Shown: in pieces, positions 13,679-24,007 of the stretch
Layout of the letters: every line of letters begins with the position of its first letter
Numbering within the stretch: the first letter of the stretch is position 1
Assembly (NCBI GenBank): GCA_900642245.1
Contig: CAAAJI010000002.1
Coordinates: forward strand, 729,435-793,434
Length of the DNA stretch: 64,000 nucleotides
Source of the DNA: Fragilaria radians
Taxonomy: Eukaryota; Bacillariophyta; Fragilariophyceae; Fragilariales; Fragilariaceae
Direction of reading: 5' to 3'
Notes under the pieces: generated by a model
Seen by the model: only the letters and a program-made list of their open reading frames with translations
Told to the model about the DNA's origin: nothing
The model's database searches: none
Program-made: the position numbers and the translations under genes

Positions 13679-14776
13679 TTAAATTTGGACAACATGACAA
13701 AATGGACCCATATGGCTAAAGAATTCCAATCCTTGACGAGCCCCGAATGTTCCGATGACAACCATACAAAACTCTGGATCCAAAAGAGAAAAATCTAAGA
13801 GGTTTGCCAAATTCGTTTTGCTGTTCTTGTCATCTTTCATAGGAGAGTTCGTAGAAGTACATGACAACGACGACTCTTTTTCGCCTTCCTTTGTTTGAGC
13901 TGCAATACGCTTTTGTAGTTTCTTCCTTGCGGATTTGGATAGCTCTCGACCCATACTATCTCTTATTGGTATTCCTTCAGAATCCCACTCCGAGTATAGT
14001 GTGGGATCTAGCACCATACTCTGTTTCGAGAAGCTGGAGTTTATCCGGCTCTTTGAATCAAGTTTCGATTTGACCCATCGTGGGACAGGATGGTCTCTAG
14101 CTTTACACTGAGACTCGATGAGAATAGTCCTCACAACTTCAGAAAAGATATCGTATAGCTGCTTTCCTATGTCTTTACTTGATTGGTTGTGGTATTGCAA
14201 TGATTTTCCGTTACTCCTAGGCTTACATATGAGATTAGCTTGAGGAACAATGAGCAGATATGGTTTTTGATTCGATATTGCCATATCCAGAAAACTCATG
14301 GTAGTTGTTCCATCGCCCCAAGCACCTTGAGTTAAAAGCGGTAAATTTAATAGTACTTTTGCGGCCTGGTGAACTTTCTCCTGATTGGCAGAAGCACTGA
14401 AGGAAACGTATGCAATTAATCCACAAGATGTTTGTTTGTCGCTCTTTGTTGGGTTCAATAATGGACATCGCTCACCTACTGTCACAACAGTTCCATCTAC
14501 GGTAAGTGACGCTTGATGGAATCGTTGGACAACTAGGTATACACCCCCCGTCGATTGTTGTTCAGATTTTGATGATTTGTTATCGTTCTTAGGTATGCTA
14601 ATTTCATTGTGTGTAGTTGAATTTTTATGGACAATCGTGGAGCTTTCCTCCGTTCTATCGATCTTGGTGCGAGCCGTAGATTTAAATTGACGATGTAGTA
14701 ATGTCAATATGCTTGCTGCGCTGACTGATAACCAAATTGCACCTGCAGAGTGTTTCAAAGATGTAAAATATTTCAT
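13679..14776 (-). CDS. DTD2: ATD/DTD2-type aminoacyl-tRNA deacylase with an internal basic insertion
   Basis: Single exon, 365 residues from the ATG at 14776. A hydrophobic stretch at residues 10-28 suggests a membrane anchor or organelle presequence. The DTD fold starts near residue 79 with V-V-Q-R and V-D-G-x-V-V. Hallmarks of the animal ATD branch follow: [IV]-P-Q-A in place of the V-S-Q-F of DTD1, then Q-Y-H and S-K-[DE]-x-G helices. The final strand pair is G-T-[FY]-G-x-R-Q...G-P-F, carrying the Gly-Pro motif at the C-terminus. In animals ATD removes Thr wrongly attached to tRNA-Ala. Between the two halves of the fold (residues about 222-336) sits a Lys/Ser-rich insert of over 100 residues, including a segment that resembles the C-terminal tail of eukaryotic cysteinyl-tRNA synthetase (see findings). 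It lies downstream of the TAF10-like gene on the same strand. The family call is strong; the substrate is inferred. Confidence 0.82.
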   Translation of the reverse strand: MKYFTSLKHSAGAIWLSVSAASILTLLHRQFKSTARTKIDRTEESSTIVHKNSTTHNEISIPKNDNKSSKSEQQSTGGVYLVVQRFHQASLTVDGTVVTVGERCPLLNPTKSDKQTSCGLIAYVSFSASANQEKVHQAAKVLLNLPLLTQGAWGDGTTTMSFLDMAISNQKPYLLIVPQANLICKPRSNGKSLQYHNQSSKDIGKQLYDIFSEVVRTILIESQCKARDHPVPRWVKSKLDSKSRINSSFSKQSMVLDPTLYSEWDSEGIPIRDSMGRELSKSARKKLQKRIAAQTKEGEKESSLSCTSTNSPMKDDKNSKTNLANLLDFSLLDPEFCMVVIGTFGARQGLEFFSHMGPFCHVVQI

Positions 14777-14995
14777 TTCCAATTTTATTGTTATTTAAAC
14801 AGGAAGTTGTCGAGTCGATAGTAGGATTACTACTCGATCAAAAAGGTTACAGTAACGGTTATTAATACAACTATGCTAGAAATTTAAAATATGATAAGTT
14901 ACCATTCCAGTCAACCATACCTTTTATTGAGGAGGAAAAGAGCAAATATGAACATTTATTATTTCTTAGCAACAACAAGAAACAATGGAAATGTA

Positions 14996-16144
14996 CTATT
15001 TCGGTCCAGGAGACATATTGTTTAACGGAGTACCTAACCGAACAGAAGTAGTACCAGCAGCACCACCAACAGGAGTAGCATTTCCTAACGAAGGCTCTTG
15101 ATTGCTTTCTAACTGTTTGCCTTGTTTTTTAGGTGAAGATTTTGGGTTGTAGGAATTCGATTCGCCATTTTCGCCACCATCTTCTTCATCCCCTTCTTCA
15201 TCATCCTCATCATTTTCTGGTTCTGCAATAGATTCACCATTCATGATCAAATTTGGATTTGAGGCTTCTATCGGTGTTGCCCCCAGGCCCACTTTCCCTG
15301 TTAGCTTGAAGTGCCAAGCTTCTAATGGACGCTCTAGATCTCGTAAGAGTAGTACTTGTTCATCCTCATCTGCATCATCATCATCATTCACTTCCGGTGG
15401 TTCTCCATAGTATTCTTCATAATATAGCTCCTCCTCGTCCATTGAATCATCATCCAAAATTTCATCGTCATCTATGGTTTCTTGATCTACCTTAGTTCCA
15501 TTTGTATCTACTTCATCCTGTTCATTCTTCTTGGATATCTTTTTCTTTAGCGAGCTATCCTTACTGTCCGTGATATTGGATTTCTCGTTTATTCCTTGAG
15601 CCGCAGCCAAGGCAGCTACATGAGCTTGAAGCTTTTGTGACGTTCGTTGCATTTTCCGTCTCTTTCTATACTCCGAATCCTGCTGATACAACGAAACATA
15701 TTTCCGTCGCCGTGCCGATTGCACTTGACTCCTCTCGTGACCTGACACTCGGCGATCACGACAAGCAAGACCCTGTTGAAGAACTGACGCCAAAAATCGA
15801 TCCCCCGCAGCAGCAGTTAACATAGCCACAGTCTCATCGAGGTACCCCACGCCTTGTCGGTGCAACATGCGCCTGGCGAGGGATGTTGGAACTGTCGTAC
15901 CGCCTTCTCGTTGTTGTTGATGCAAGCGTTTCAAAAATTTTGAGAGTTTTTCATCATCTTGATTAACCGTCTGCGCAGCAGCTTGTTGGTGCGATGAATG
16001 TCGTGGTTGTAACGTATGCGCGGATTGTGCGACGGGAGTCGTTGGATTTCGATCGGCTTGAGCCGACGATATAGGAGGTGTCGGTAATGCTGGAGGAGGA
16101 AGACCAAGACGAGCTCGTTGCAGCTCTATCATTCGTTCTGACAT
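14996..16144 (-). CDS. TAF10: TAF10-like histone-fold protein (TFIID/SAGA subunit) with long acidic C-terminus
   Basis: Single exon, 382 residues from an ATG start. Residues about 67-152 fit the TAF10 histone fold: a short helix (K-F-L-K-R-L), then T-V-P with a helix containing R-R-M-L-x-R-x-G, then a T-V-A-M-L-x-A-A-A helix ending in a C-x-D-R-R segment. An R-R-R-K-Y stretch follows at the place where TAF10 proteins have D-R-K-Y. TAF10 is shared by TFIID and SAGA. The N-terminus is Pro/Gln/Ala-rich. After the fold come a basic helix and a very acidic region (roughly residues 215-330, long Asp/Glu runs with a Tyr-rich patch), making the protein much longer than the roughly 220-residue human TAF10. 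Another histone-fold TAF is the main alternative. The stop is about 220 bp upstream of the DTD2 start on the same strand. Confidence 0.65.
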   Translation of the reverse strand: MSERMIELQRARLGLPPPALPTPPISSAQADRNPTTPVAQSAHTLQPRHSSHQQAAAQTVNQDDEKLSKFLKRLHQQQREGGTTVPTSLARRMLHRQGVGYLDETVAMLTAAAGDRFLASVLQQGLACRDRRVSGHERSQVQSARRRKYVSLYQQDSEYRKRRKMQRTSQKLQAHVAALAAAQGINEKSNITDSKDSSLKKKISKKNEQDEVDTNGTKVDQETIDDDEILDDDSMDEEELYYEEYYGEPPEVNDDDDADEDEQVLLLRDLERPLEAWHFKLTGKVGLGATPIEASNPNLIMNGESIAEPENDEDDEEGDEEDGGENGESNSYNPKSSPKKQGKQLESNQEPSLGNATPVGGAAGTTSVRLGTPLNNMSPGPK

Positions 16145-16708
16145 ATTGTCAGAGTGAATTTATTTTGTTGTTGTTTGTACATTGAGCTCCATTGGTGAGT
16201 TGTACTAGTATCCAAGCTTGGCTTTTCTTGGTACACCCTCCGTCCGTAAATGGTATTGCGCGAGAGGAAATTTCAGCGTGAGGTTATCCCGCGCTTTTTC
16301 ACCCCTCATACATGTTGCTTTTCTTGTAAGCCACAAACAATACACTTTTCATTCACTTGGTATATGCAGTAATAGCTGTAACAACTCAAACAAAGGTATT
16401 CATCATCTTTTGGAGGTAAATACACATAAAATGCCAACATTTCTCCAAAAGAGAAAGACACATCTTACAGTCTTTTTGCTCGGGTGAAAAGATGAATTTG
16501 TTCCCTCCCATCCTATATGTTATGTGCCATGATAAAAGTATACGATAGAAAAAGAAGAAACAGAGCACAAAAATTCAATATCAACATACAATAGCATTTA
16601 GAAGACTGACACATTTTTCACTCAAAGTATTGGCCAAAACAATCACAATAGCAATTTTGCTCTTGCCAAAAGGCAATGGATTCTTTGAATATCAAACGTA
16701 GCTTAATG
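16145..16708. other. intergenic, likely promoter side of the TAF10-like gene, no gene seen
   Basis: This sequence lies between the TAF10-like start and the assembly gap. Only short meaningless open frames occur. It presumably holds the TAF10-like promoter, but no clear motif was identified. Confidence 0.4.
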
Positions 16709-17593
16709 NNNNNNNNNNNNNNNNNNNNNNNNNNNNNNNNNNNNNNNNNNNNNNNNNNNNNNNNNNNNNNNNNNNNNNNNNNNNNNNNNNNNNNNNNNNN
16801 NNNNNNNNNNNNNNNNNNNNNNNNNNNNNNNNNNNNNNNNNNNNNNNNNNNNNNNNNNNNNNNNNNNNNNNNNNNNNNNNNNNNNNNNNNNNNNNNNNNN
16901 NNNNNNNNNNNNNNNNNNNNNNNNNNNNNNNNNNNNNNNNNNNNNNNNNNNNNNNNNNNNNNNNNNNNNNNNNNNNNNNNNNNNNNNNNNNNNNNNNNNN
17001 NNNNNNNNNNNNNNNNNNNNNNNNNNNNNNNNNNNNNNNNNNNNNNNNNNNNNNNNNNNNNNNNNNNNNNNNNNNNNNNNNNNNNNNNNNNNNNNNNNNN
17101 NNNNNNNNNNNNNNNNNNNNNNNNNNNNNNNNNNNNNNNNNNNNNNNNNNNNNNNNNNNNNNNNNNNNNNNNNNNNNNNNNNNNNNNNNNNNNNNNNNNN
17201 NNNNNNNNNNNNNNNNNNNNNNNNNNNNNNNNNNNNNNNNNNNNNNNNNNNNNNNNNNNNNNNNNNNNNNNNNNNNNNNNNNNNNNNNNNNNNNNNNNNN
17301 NNNNNNNNNNNNNNNNNNNNNNNNNNNNNNNNNNNNNNNNNNNNNNNNNNNNNNNNNNNNNNNNNNNNNNNNNNNNNNNNNNNNNNNNNNNNNNNNNNNN
17401 NNNNNNNNNNNNNNNNNNNNNNNNNNNNNNNNNNNNNNNNNNNNNNNNNNNNNNNNNNNNNNNNNNNNNNNNNNNNNNNNNNNNNNNNNNNNNNNNNNNN
17501 NNNNNNNNNNNNNNNNNNNNNNNNNNNNNNNNNNNNNNNNNNNNNNNNNNNNNNNNNNNNNNNNNNNNNNNNNNNNNNNNNNNNNNNNNNNNN
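16709..17593. other. assembly gap (885 unknown bases)
   Basis: A run of N. Nothing can be said about its content. Open frames that span it are artefacts. Confidence 0.99.
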
Positions 17594-18720
17594 CCAAATG
17601 ATTTGCATTATTTTGGAGCAAGTGGTGTCATTAATTCTTTCTGTGACATGATGTTCCCATGAGTTTGATGCCTTCGTATACACTAATAGACTCAATCTGC
17701 GCACCCATATTCTTCTAGGTCAAGAAAGACTGCAGTTGAATATTCTTCAATTGGTGACAGAGGAGTTGCTGCAGTATCCCCCCATTATAGTATCCATATC
17801 TCAACCATATCGTCATTGGAGTTAAGGATATTACCTAATTTTCCTAGAAGGCCTTGACAAAGGAGTGTATCGTACTTGCTAAATGTCTTAAACTGGTCAT
17901 CGACATGAAAACCTTCCTTTAAATTTTGGGAGTGAGAAGGTTACAAGCCCTACTTTTCCGTAGCAAAGTGAATATATCCTTGATCCCAAGATGTTGTATT
18001 ACTTTCATCATTGTTATGTTCTGTTTTGAACTACTAGCTCTTGTATCAGCTAATGCTCTGATTGAATGATTGTCCTAGTCTGTAAAAAGATGCTGTTGCC
18101 AGCGTCAAATTCCTGGATGTAAACGTATTAGGGGAAGTAAAAATAATGCTCATCCTTGCCACTACTGCATGTTAATATAGCCCCAGTAGAGATGAGTTTC
18201 TCAGCATTTCTCTTTCTGACATTGCAGAAAGTATAGTGTAGCCATTTTGTAGGTTTCACATATCTCCAAACTCTTTAGAAAAATACGATTCTTTATTTGG
18301 CAACAAAAAATGTAATAGTTAGCCACCACCATTTCGTCATGAATCATTTGCCATGCCACTATACTCATTGACTGATTTTAATCCCTTGCATAAATGAACC
18401 AATATCCAATTTGCGTGCAGATCTTGGGTAAGGGATGTATCATCGGATATTTTACTTATGTATGCACCTTTAATGGTAGCTTTCTCATGCGTCCTTTGAG
18501 TTGCTTCTTCAGGATCATTATCAATGTATTACAAGACTAAGTCGCAACTGCGTGGCATATTTTTCTTGCTCAGCATGGTTTGTTTTTTTTTCAAATTTTT
18601 TTTTTCCATAATCTATTAATTTTAATTTTCCTATGAGGGTTTCATATGAAAGCATTCCTACACAGTTGGACCGTGGCCAACCACCTCGATAGACTGAAAT
18701 TGAAAATTTATTTTTGCAAG
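17594..18720. other. non-coding between gap and TMEM242-like gene
   Basis: Stops occur in every frame. The minus strand at about 18000-18560 has short open pieces that look like a decayed coding sequence, perhaps a transposon that continues into the gap, but I could not assign a family. The last 150 bp contains poly-T/poly-A tracts just before the TMEM242-like start. Confidence 0.4.
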
Positions 18721-19419
18721 ATGAAGGCGCCACTTTCCCTCTCTGATGGAATTATCGGAGGAGAAGATGAAAAGCCTACTCCTTCGACGAAAATCATGGG
18801 ACCCTTTGGAATCCAACCAATCCATGTATTTTCTGCTGCTTCTTTCCCATTCTTAATCGGAGCATACACTGGATACCAGAAGCAAATTCGTCAGTTTGAG
18901 AAAGAGACAGCAAATGAATTTCAAAAGTCTTCAATAATTCAGAGGTCTTCAAGTCGTGAAATAATTCACTCAATTGATGGACGACTACTTGCGACTCGAG
19001 CCCTAGCTATCGGTACAATGCTTTCTCTTGGAGGAACTGCGGCGCTATGTGCAGGTAAGCGTTAAACATACCCTTACCTTAGCTCACTGTTTCATTTAAA
19101 TTCACGGAAACGCATCGCGTTCTAATCTTTAATGCATTCTTATTTAGTGACATTCTACGCTCTCGGGTTTCGATCATGGAATGAGGCCGTTGAATCATGT
19201 AGGTCATGGGGCCTCCGACGAAGAACAGAAATAGAACATTGGCCAGGTATGAACTATAGTAGGAATGATCCTGATCGAATTGCAACTTCTAGTATGTCCG
19301 AAGAAGAAGAGTTAAAGTACATACAAGAGAAGTATTTGTCCGATGAAATCCTACATGTAGGAGACACAAATTCTAGCATCGCAAGATTTGTAGCATGGAT
19401 GGGGTGGAAGAAGGATTGA
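18721..19419 (+). CDS. TMEM242: TMEM242-like membrane protein (ATP synthase assembly), two exons
   Basis: Exons 18721-19054 and 19148-19419 join across a 93-bp GT-AG intron, giving 201 residues. Two hydrophobic helices are visible. The first follows I-H-V-F-S-A-A-S-F-P. The second is built across the exon junction (A-L-A-I-G-T-M-L-S-L-G-G...V-T-F-Y-A-L-G) and is followed by a W-N-E-A/F-R-x-K-like segment that matches the end of human TMEM242, where A-L-x-W-G-S precedes the last helix and a short amphipathic helix follows. Human TMEM242 acts in the inner mitochondrial membrane with TMEM70 in assembling the c-ring of ATP synthase. The charged C-terminal tail is longer than in animals. An in-frame ATG at 18646 would add 25 residues; the later ATG is chosen because the extra residues show no conservation-like pattern. 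Confidence 0.68.
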
Positions 19420-21089
19420 ATTCTTTTTGAATAAGCTGTTGTTTCCTTTGATACTAGATGCATTTGTCCATACTTTTGTGAAAATCACTCAACTCAAGAT
19501 TCTCATAATACACTCTAATGTAAATTATTCTTGCTTGAATTAGGGCAAAAAATAGCCTACCTTAATGACGATAACAATAGTTTAGTCCCTAGCTGATTTC
19601 CTAATTTCCTGGTTCTTTTTGCCATTGACCATCTGCGAATGTTTCTGCAAATTTCAATATTTGACAAATTTGGGACGGCAAACGACATTTTGAACCAAAA
19701 ACAACAATGTCTGATTGAGAATTGCGCACCTGCAGCAACTCCTCAGGAGATTTACATCCAGAGGAAGTGATAATCACCCCTCCAGAGAATACTTACTCTC
19801 CAACATTTATTGACAGCTATGACATGCTGGAGGATGAGGATGGCAAGTAGTCTCTCAGAGAAGATTGTTCCCGGAACTTTTTGATGCCACAAGGGCAGTC
19901 CTTATTTTCCTGCTGGTGCTATAGTTGGAAAACTCCCCCTCCCCCTCCCCTGAAAAAGGAGTTGAAAGAATCCAAATGCACAGAGATTCATCTCCATGCT
20001 ATTGATTTCCTTGATAGAGATTTTGTTTCTGATAATGCAGTTTCTTTTTTTGTTCTGCATTTAGCAAGAAGAGTCAGCAATTGACGCCAGACAACCTTTG
20101 TTTGTGCTTCCGAGATGCTTGATCCATTATGAGGAATCAGTTGCTTCCTTGTTTTCCCAAGGATTTACATTAAATGCAAATTGGAAAAGGCATGCAATGA
20201 TGTCATTCTCAAACAGTTTAGGCTTCACCTGTCTGTTTTAAAAATGAATCAAATGTCTCAAGAGGAGACTGATATGTTGTATCCATCAGAATCATGGCAA
20301 TACACTACTAAGTCATGGACTTGCTAGCAATGTTGTAGATGTACTAGCTATTAAGCTATTGCCGAGAATAATCATTTTCCCATGCTGAGCTACGTCAACA
20401 AGGCACAAGAATCAACAAAGAAGTTAAGCTGAATTCTGTGTCCTCTTCTTCTGATCATGCATAGCATGAGATTGCTATCAAACTGGAGCATGACCTTGAG
20501 AAATATAGGAAAGTGGAATTGGAAACAAGATAAACAGCAACTAATCTATCCATTTGTTTAGGAAAGGTGCAAGAGCTGAAGGGGATTCTTACCATTTTTT
20601 AATATATCAAACCTGGCGAGGCTAATTAAAAAAAACTGGTCAACTCTCTCTTTTCTAACCTACCAAATGTCAGCTTGTACACCATTGAGTTACGTCCAAT
20701 TCCAGTTGGCAATGAAGCAATGGCAAAACTTAATAATTAGTCGGTTCCTATTTTGTTTGCTACGATTTCTATTCTTATTACTTCACCATGATGAAATTGT
20801 CCTAGGGTTTTGGAACAGGAATCCAGAATTGGAACTTTTGTAATGGGAACCAGAGCGGCTCTCACAAACTAACACTTTCAAATGTAAATTTTGATGACTA
20901 TGATTAGTTGCACTAGTTCCTATGCAAGTTGTAGTTGTGATGAGCTATCAAAGTTTTGCAAAGGGTTTCCTAACCTTTCTTAAGATTTCTTTTTGTATTG
21001 GTGCATTAATGCTTTTCTAGTCCATCCATTGCAAAATCAGGTCTATCGTCAACACTCTGAGTTGCGAAAATAATCTTGGTCTGCATCTA
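19420..21089. other. non-coding, probably decayed repeats
   Basis: No intact gene. On the plus strand near 19760-19850 and 20430-20590 there are short open pieces separated by stops, one of them Lys/Glu-rich and coiled-coil-like, consistent with an old mobile element. A CCCCCTCCCCCTCCCC tract lies at 19938-19955. No RNA gene was recognised. Confidence 0.35.
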
Positions 21090-22000
21090 AATCAGATGCA
21101 GCAAATGTACACTCCAAGGAATCTCTTATGCCGTTTGGAAGATTTGTAAGGTCTTCAGAGAGAGGAAACTATCATGCTCCAATAACAAGTTGTGAATGAT
21201 ACAACAAGTCACGAAGGCTGCTTCAAGACTTTCATGCTTATTAATCTAAGGGAACAATTTATGGTAACGAAATTGTCTCTTCAAAATCTTGAAAACAGTT
21301 TCAATGTCTTTTATAATTGATTGCATTGTTGTCCATTTCAAAGGAGGACTATCTGGAATTCCAGTTTTGATGGGAAACATCAGACAAGACCGATGATAGT
21401 ACCCGCCATTGCAAATCAAATAGGACAATAAATTTCTGTTTCTCCCCATTTGCATCATCAAGGACAAATGGTTGTGCTCCGAAAAAGGCATTGAATTTAG
21501 GAAATCTGTAACAGAAGTGTCAAATCGAACAATGTGTTTATAATTTTGAGTTCCAGGATGACCTTTTGTGACATATTGGATGATATTTCGAGGTGTGCAA
21601 ATGACCTCAAATGAAATGGTAGGAGATCTCTCCTTACCCTTGTACATGTTGTAATATTGGTAAGGGCGCTCACCAACCAATCTGAACTCAGTCTGCTTAA
21701 ACACAATTGAATTCAATTCAGTGTCTAGGCATGCAGATAAATGTAGATTGCATGCTTGACATTTTTTCAAGCCACTCATTAAAAATATTCCAATGGACAA
21801 TTTCACTGATGTTAGTTTTGATACTGACAAGGAGATGACATGTAGCATTTGCAAGAGTGCATAGACATCCAAGGAGTTTCAACTCCAGATTTGAAACTGG
21901 AAAGTTGGATGCATCTGCCTTTTCATCATGCTAGTCATTCCAGCAAAGTCAAAGACCTTTTCCTTGAATTGTTTAATGTACTCCTCTCTGATCAACCAAC
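21090..22000 (-). pseudogene. PIF/Harbinger-type DDE transposase relic (family 1)
   Basis: The minus strand from 21872 to 21246 keeps an open frame of 208 codons. Its second half is a DDE transposase of the Harbinger (DDE_Tnp_4) type. A S-F-E-V-I-C strand is followed by Y-V-T-K-G-H-P-G-T-Q-N and an H-I-V-R-F-D segment. Further on, L-I-C-N-G-G-Y-Y and P-I-K-T-G-I-P-D-S-P lead to a terminal S-I-I-K-D-I-E...F-K-I-L-K-R-Q-F-R-Y helix. Beyond the stop, 21240-21150 still encodes C-C-I-I-H-N-L-L-L-E-H-D, the usual C-terminal I-[LI]-H-N-[ML]-L signature, in the same frame. The amino half is rearranged and the stop interrupts the domain, so the copy is dead. No terminal inverted repeats or target-site duplication were located. 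Confidence 0.75.
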
Positions 22001-24007
22001 ATTTTCGCGGCAAAATAGGCTTTGCGTCGTGCGCCACAATTTAACTGAAACGTGTAATTCAGTGCCTATTTAGAATGATAGGCTCGACGTATCAAAAAAA
22101 GAATTGTGGCCACAATACTTTTGAACTATGGCACATATCGGGATTCAAAAAGTATGGTTAGGGGTTCTTTTATAATTAAAAAAAACGGAAAATGCGAGTT
22201 ATACTGAGTATTACCGCAGGCCTAACGCAAGTACAAAAATCAGTCACGAGTAACACTACAATAATCAACTATTGTAATTGTACTTTTATAAGGATTTTAC
22301 GTTTGCCCTGACAGCAAAAACCATAAGAGTTTCAGTTTTTTTAGCTCATTTTTCAACAGGCGTTTTGAATACAAAAAAATTTGAAATCTCAATTTGGGTC
22401 TCAGGCAGTGTTATTTGCTATTCGATCCCCAAGTTGCTGTGGAAGCTTTCTAATTATCTTTTCCGCTTGAACGTTGCGGTCTTGTGTCTAAAAGTCAGGA
22501 TGGTTGTGATTACTTAGGGTACTTTCTATCAGACATTTAAGGCATTATAGGAACCTCTTTGTGACGATTGCACATTACAGTGTACGTAAATTGTTCGGTC
22601 TAAAAATTATTTGTTTAAACCTTGTAACTGATATTTTCCAATAAATCATCTATGATACTGCTTTGAAACTAAGCGAGAAACCAGATCCCAATGAATCACT
22701 AGTATATATTTGAGAGAGAAGTCACAACAGTTTTCGATGCGAGGATGCCTTTTGCTTTGGCTTGTCAAAACAAAATGAACAGAATCGGCATTATATTGCT
22801 CAAGTTGCACTTATCCAAAAGACTGCTTGCTTCAGTAAAGTGCGTAACGCTTTACTGCCATACCACATTCTTTCCGATGTTGAGGCCTAATTTCTCTCAA
22901 TTCAGATAGAAGCTTTCAGTACCAGAGCCTATGATTGGAGGTTCGTTTGATACATAGATGCCAATTTTAAGTTGCTTAGTAAGTTAAATTATGCTTGATC
23001 TTGCTTCTTTTCTCACTTTATTTTCATGTCCTCTAAACCTAACTTTATCAGTATAAAGTAACTCTTTCAACCCAGGTGCCATTTTGTTCACTCATCAGAT
23101 GTTCATTAATAAAAAGGACATTGCCCGTAAAGGCACTATATGCATCATCTTTTGTCATTTTCAGAACATCATAAAAATAATTGCATGGCATCAGCTACTT
23201 TGTCTAATCTTCTGAATATGCATCTTTAAATATACACTATTCGCTTGTAACCATATCAAGTATGGTTCACATATTGCCTGGATGCGTTGAATCTATTTAC
23301 ACTGGCTCCTTTTACTGAAACATGAGCTTTGTGAGCTATGTATAAAAATGCAACACAATTATCATATGCTGACCACAGTACCTTTCGTGAAATTATAAAA
23401 TATATCAATCAATTTTAAAATATTCGTTTCCTTGTAACAGCATTTTAAATCATATTACTTGTTGGAATATAGCAAGATTCAAATCATCTAAAACATAGGT
23501 TACTGGACCTGGGATAATGTTTTCCAGTACAAGCTTCCCTTGGTAAACGATTTGCGAATACGTAGCGAAATTAGGCTTCACTATCCCTATTTCTCCAATA
23601 GTTTTTTTTGAGTAAAAACAGGTCCATACGCCATTGTAAGCTACTCAAAAACATACCTTGGAAATCATGTTTTGGCGGTTGTTGTCCGTTAAGGACTGAG
23701 TTAAGTATCAAGTTAAAGTCGAGTTTCAGGATTAAAAAGGCTGTGCAATAATTTAAAATCGACATCATCATCATGGGCTATAGTAGATAACCAGAACATG
23801 TGTCGAAGTTCTTTACTTAATGATTTCCAACCAATTAGATACTTCATTTGTCAGGTGTCAGCTGTGCTTTGTTCTTGTCTGTCTGTACTTCCATTCTTTC
23901 GCGATGACGAATTGATGTCAGCTCCAGCTACTGATTCTTTCCCAGCAAACACAGAGTGCCGTCGAACTGTACGCAATATTCCTTCCAATATTTTTCTTTA
24001 TTTGATC
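22001..24007. other. intergenic, about 2 kb, no gene seen
   Basis: AT-rich DNA with short frames only. The frame of the following SRPBCC gene stays open back to 23798, but the added residues do not look like part of a presequence. The promoter of that gene is expected in the last 200 bp. Confidence 0.4.

Noticed and set aside
16676..17704. Open frames of about 300 codons across the first gap
   Set aside because: They consist almost wholly of unknown bases; same for 31047-31913.
19881..20084. 67-codon open frame with a Pro run
   Set aside because: The Pro run comes from a C-rich tract; no other support.
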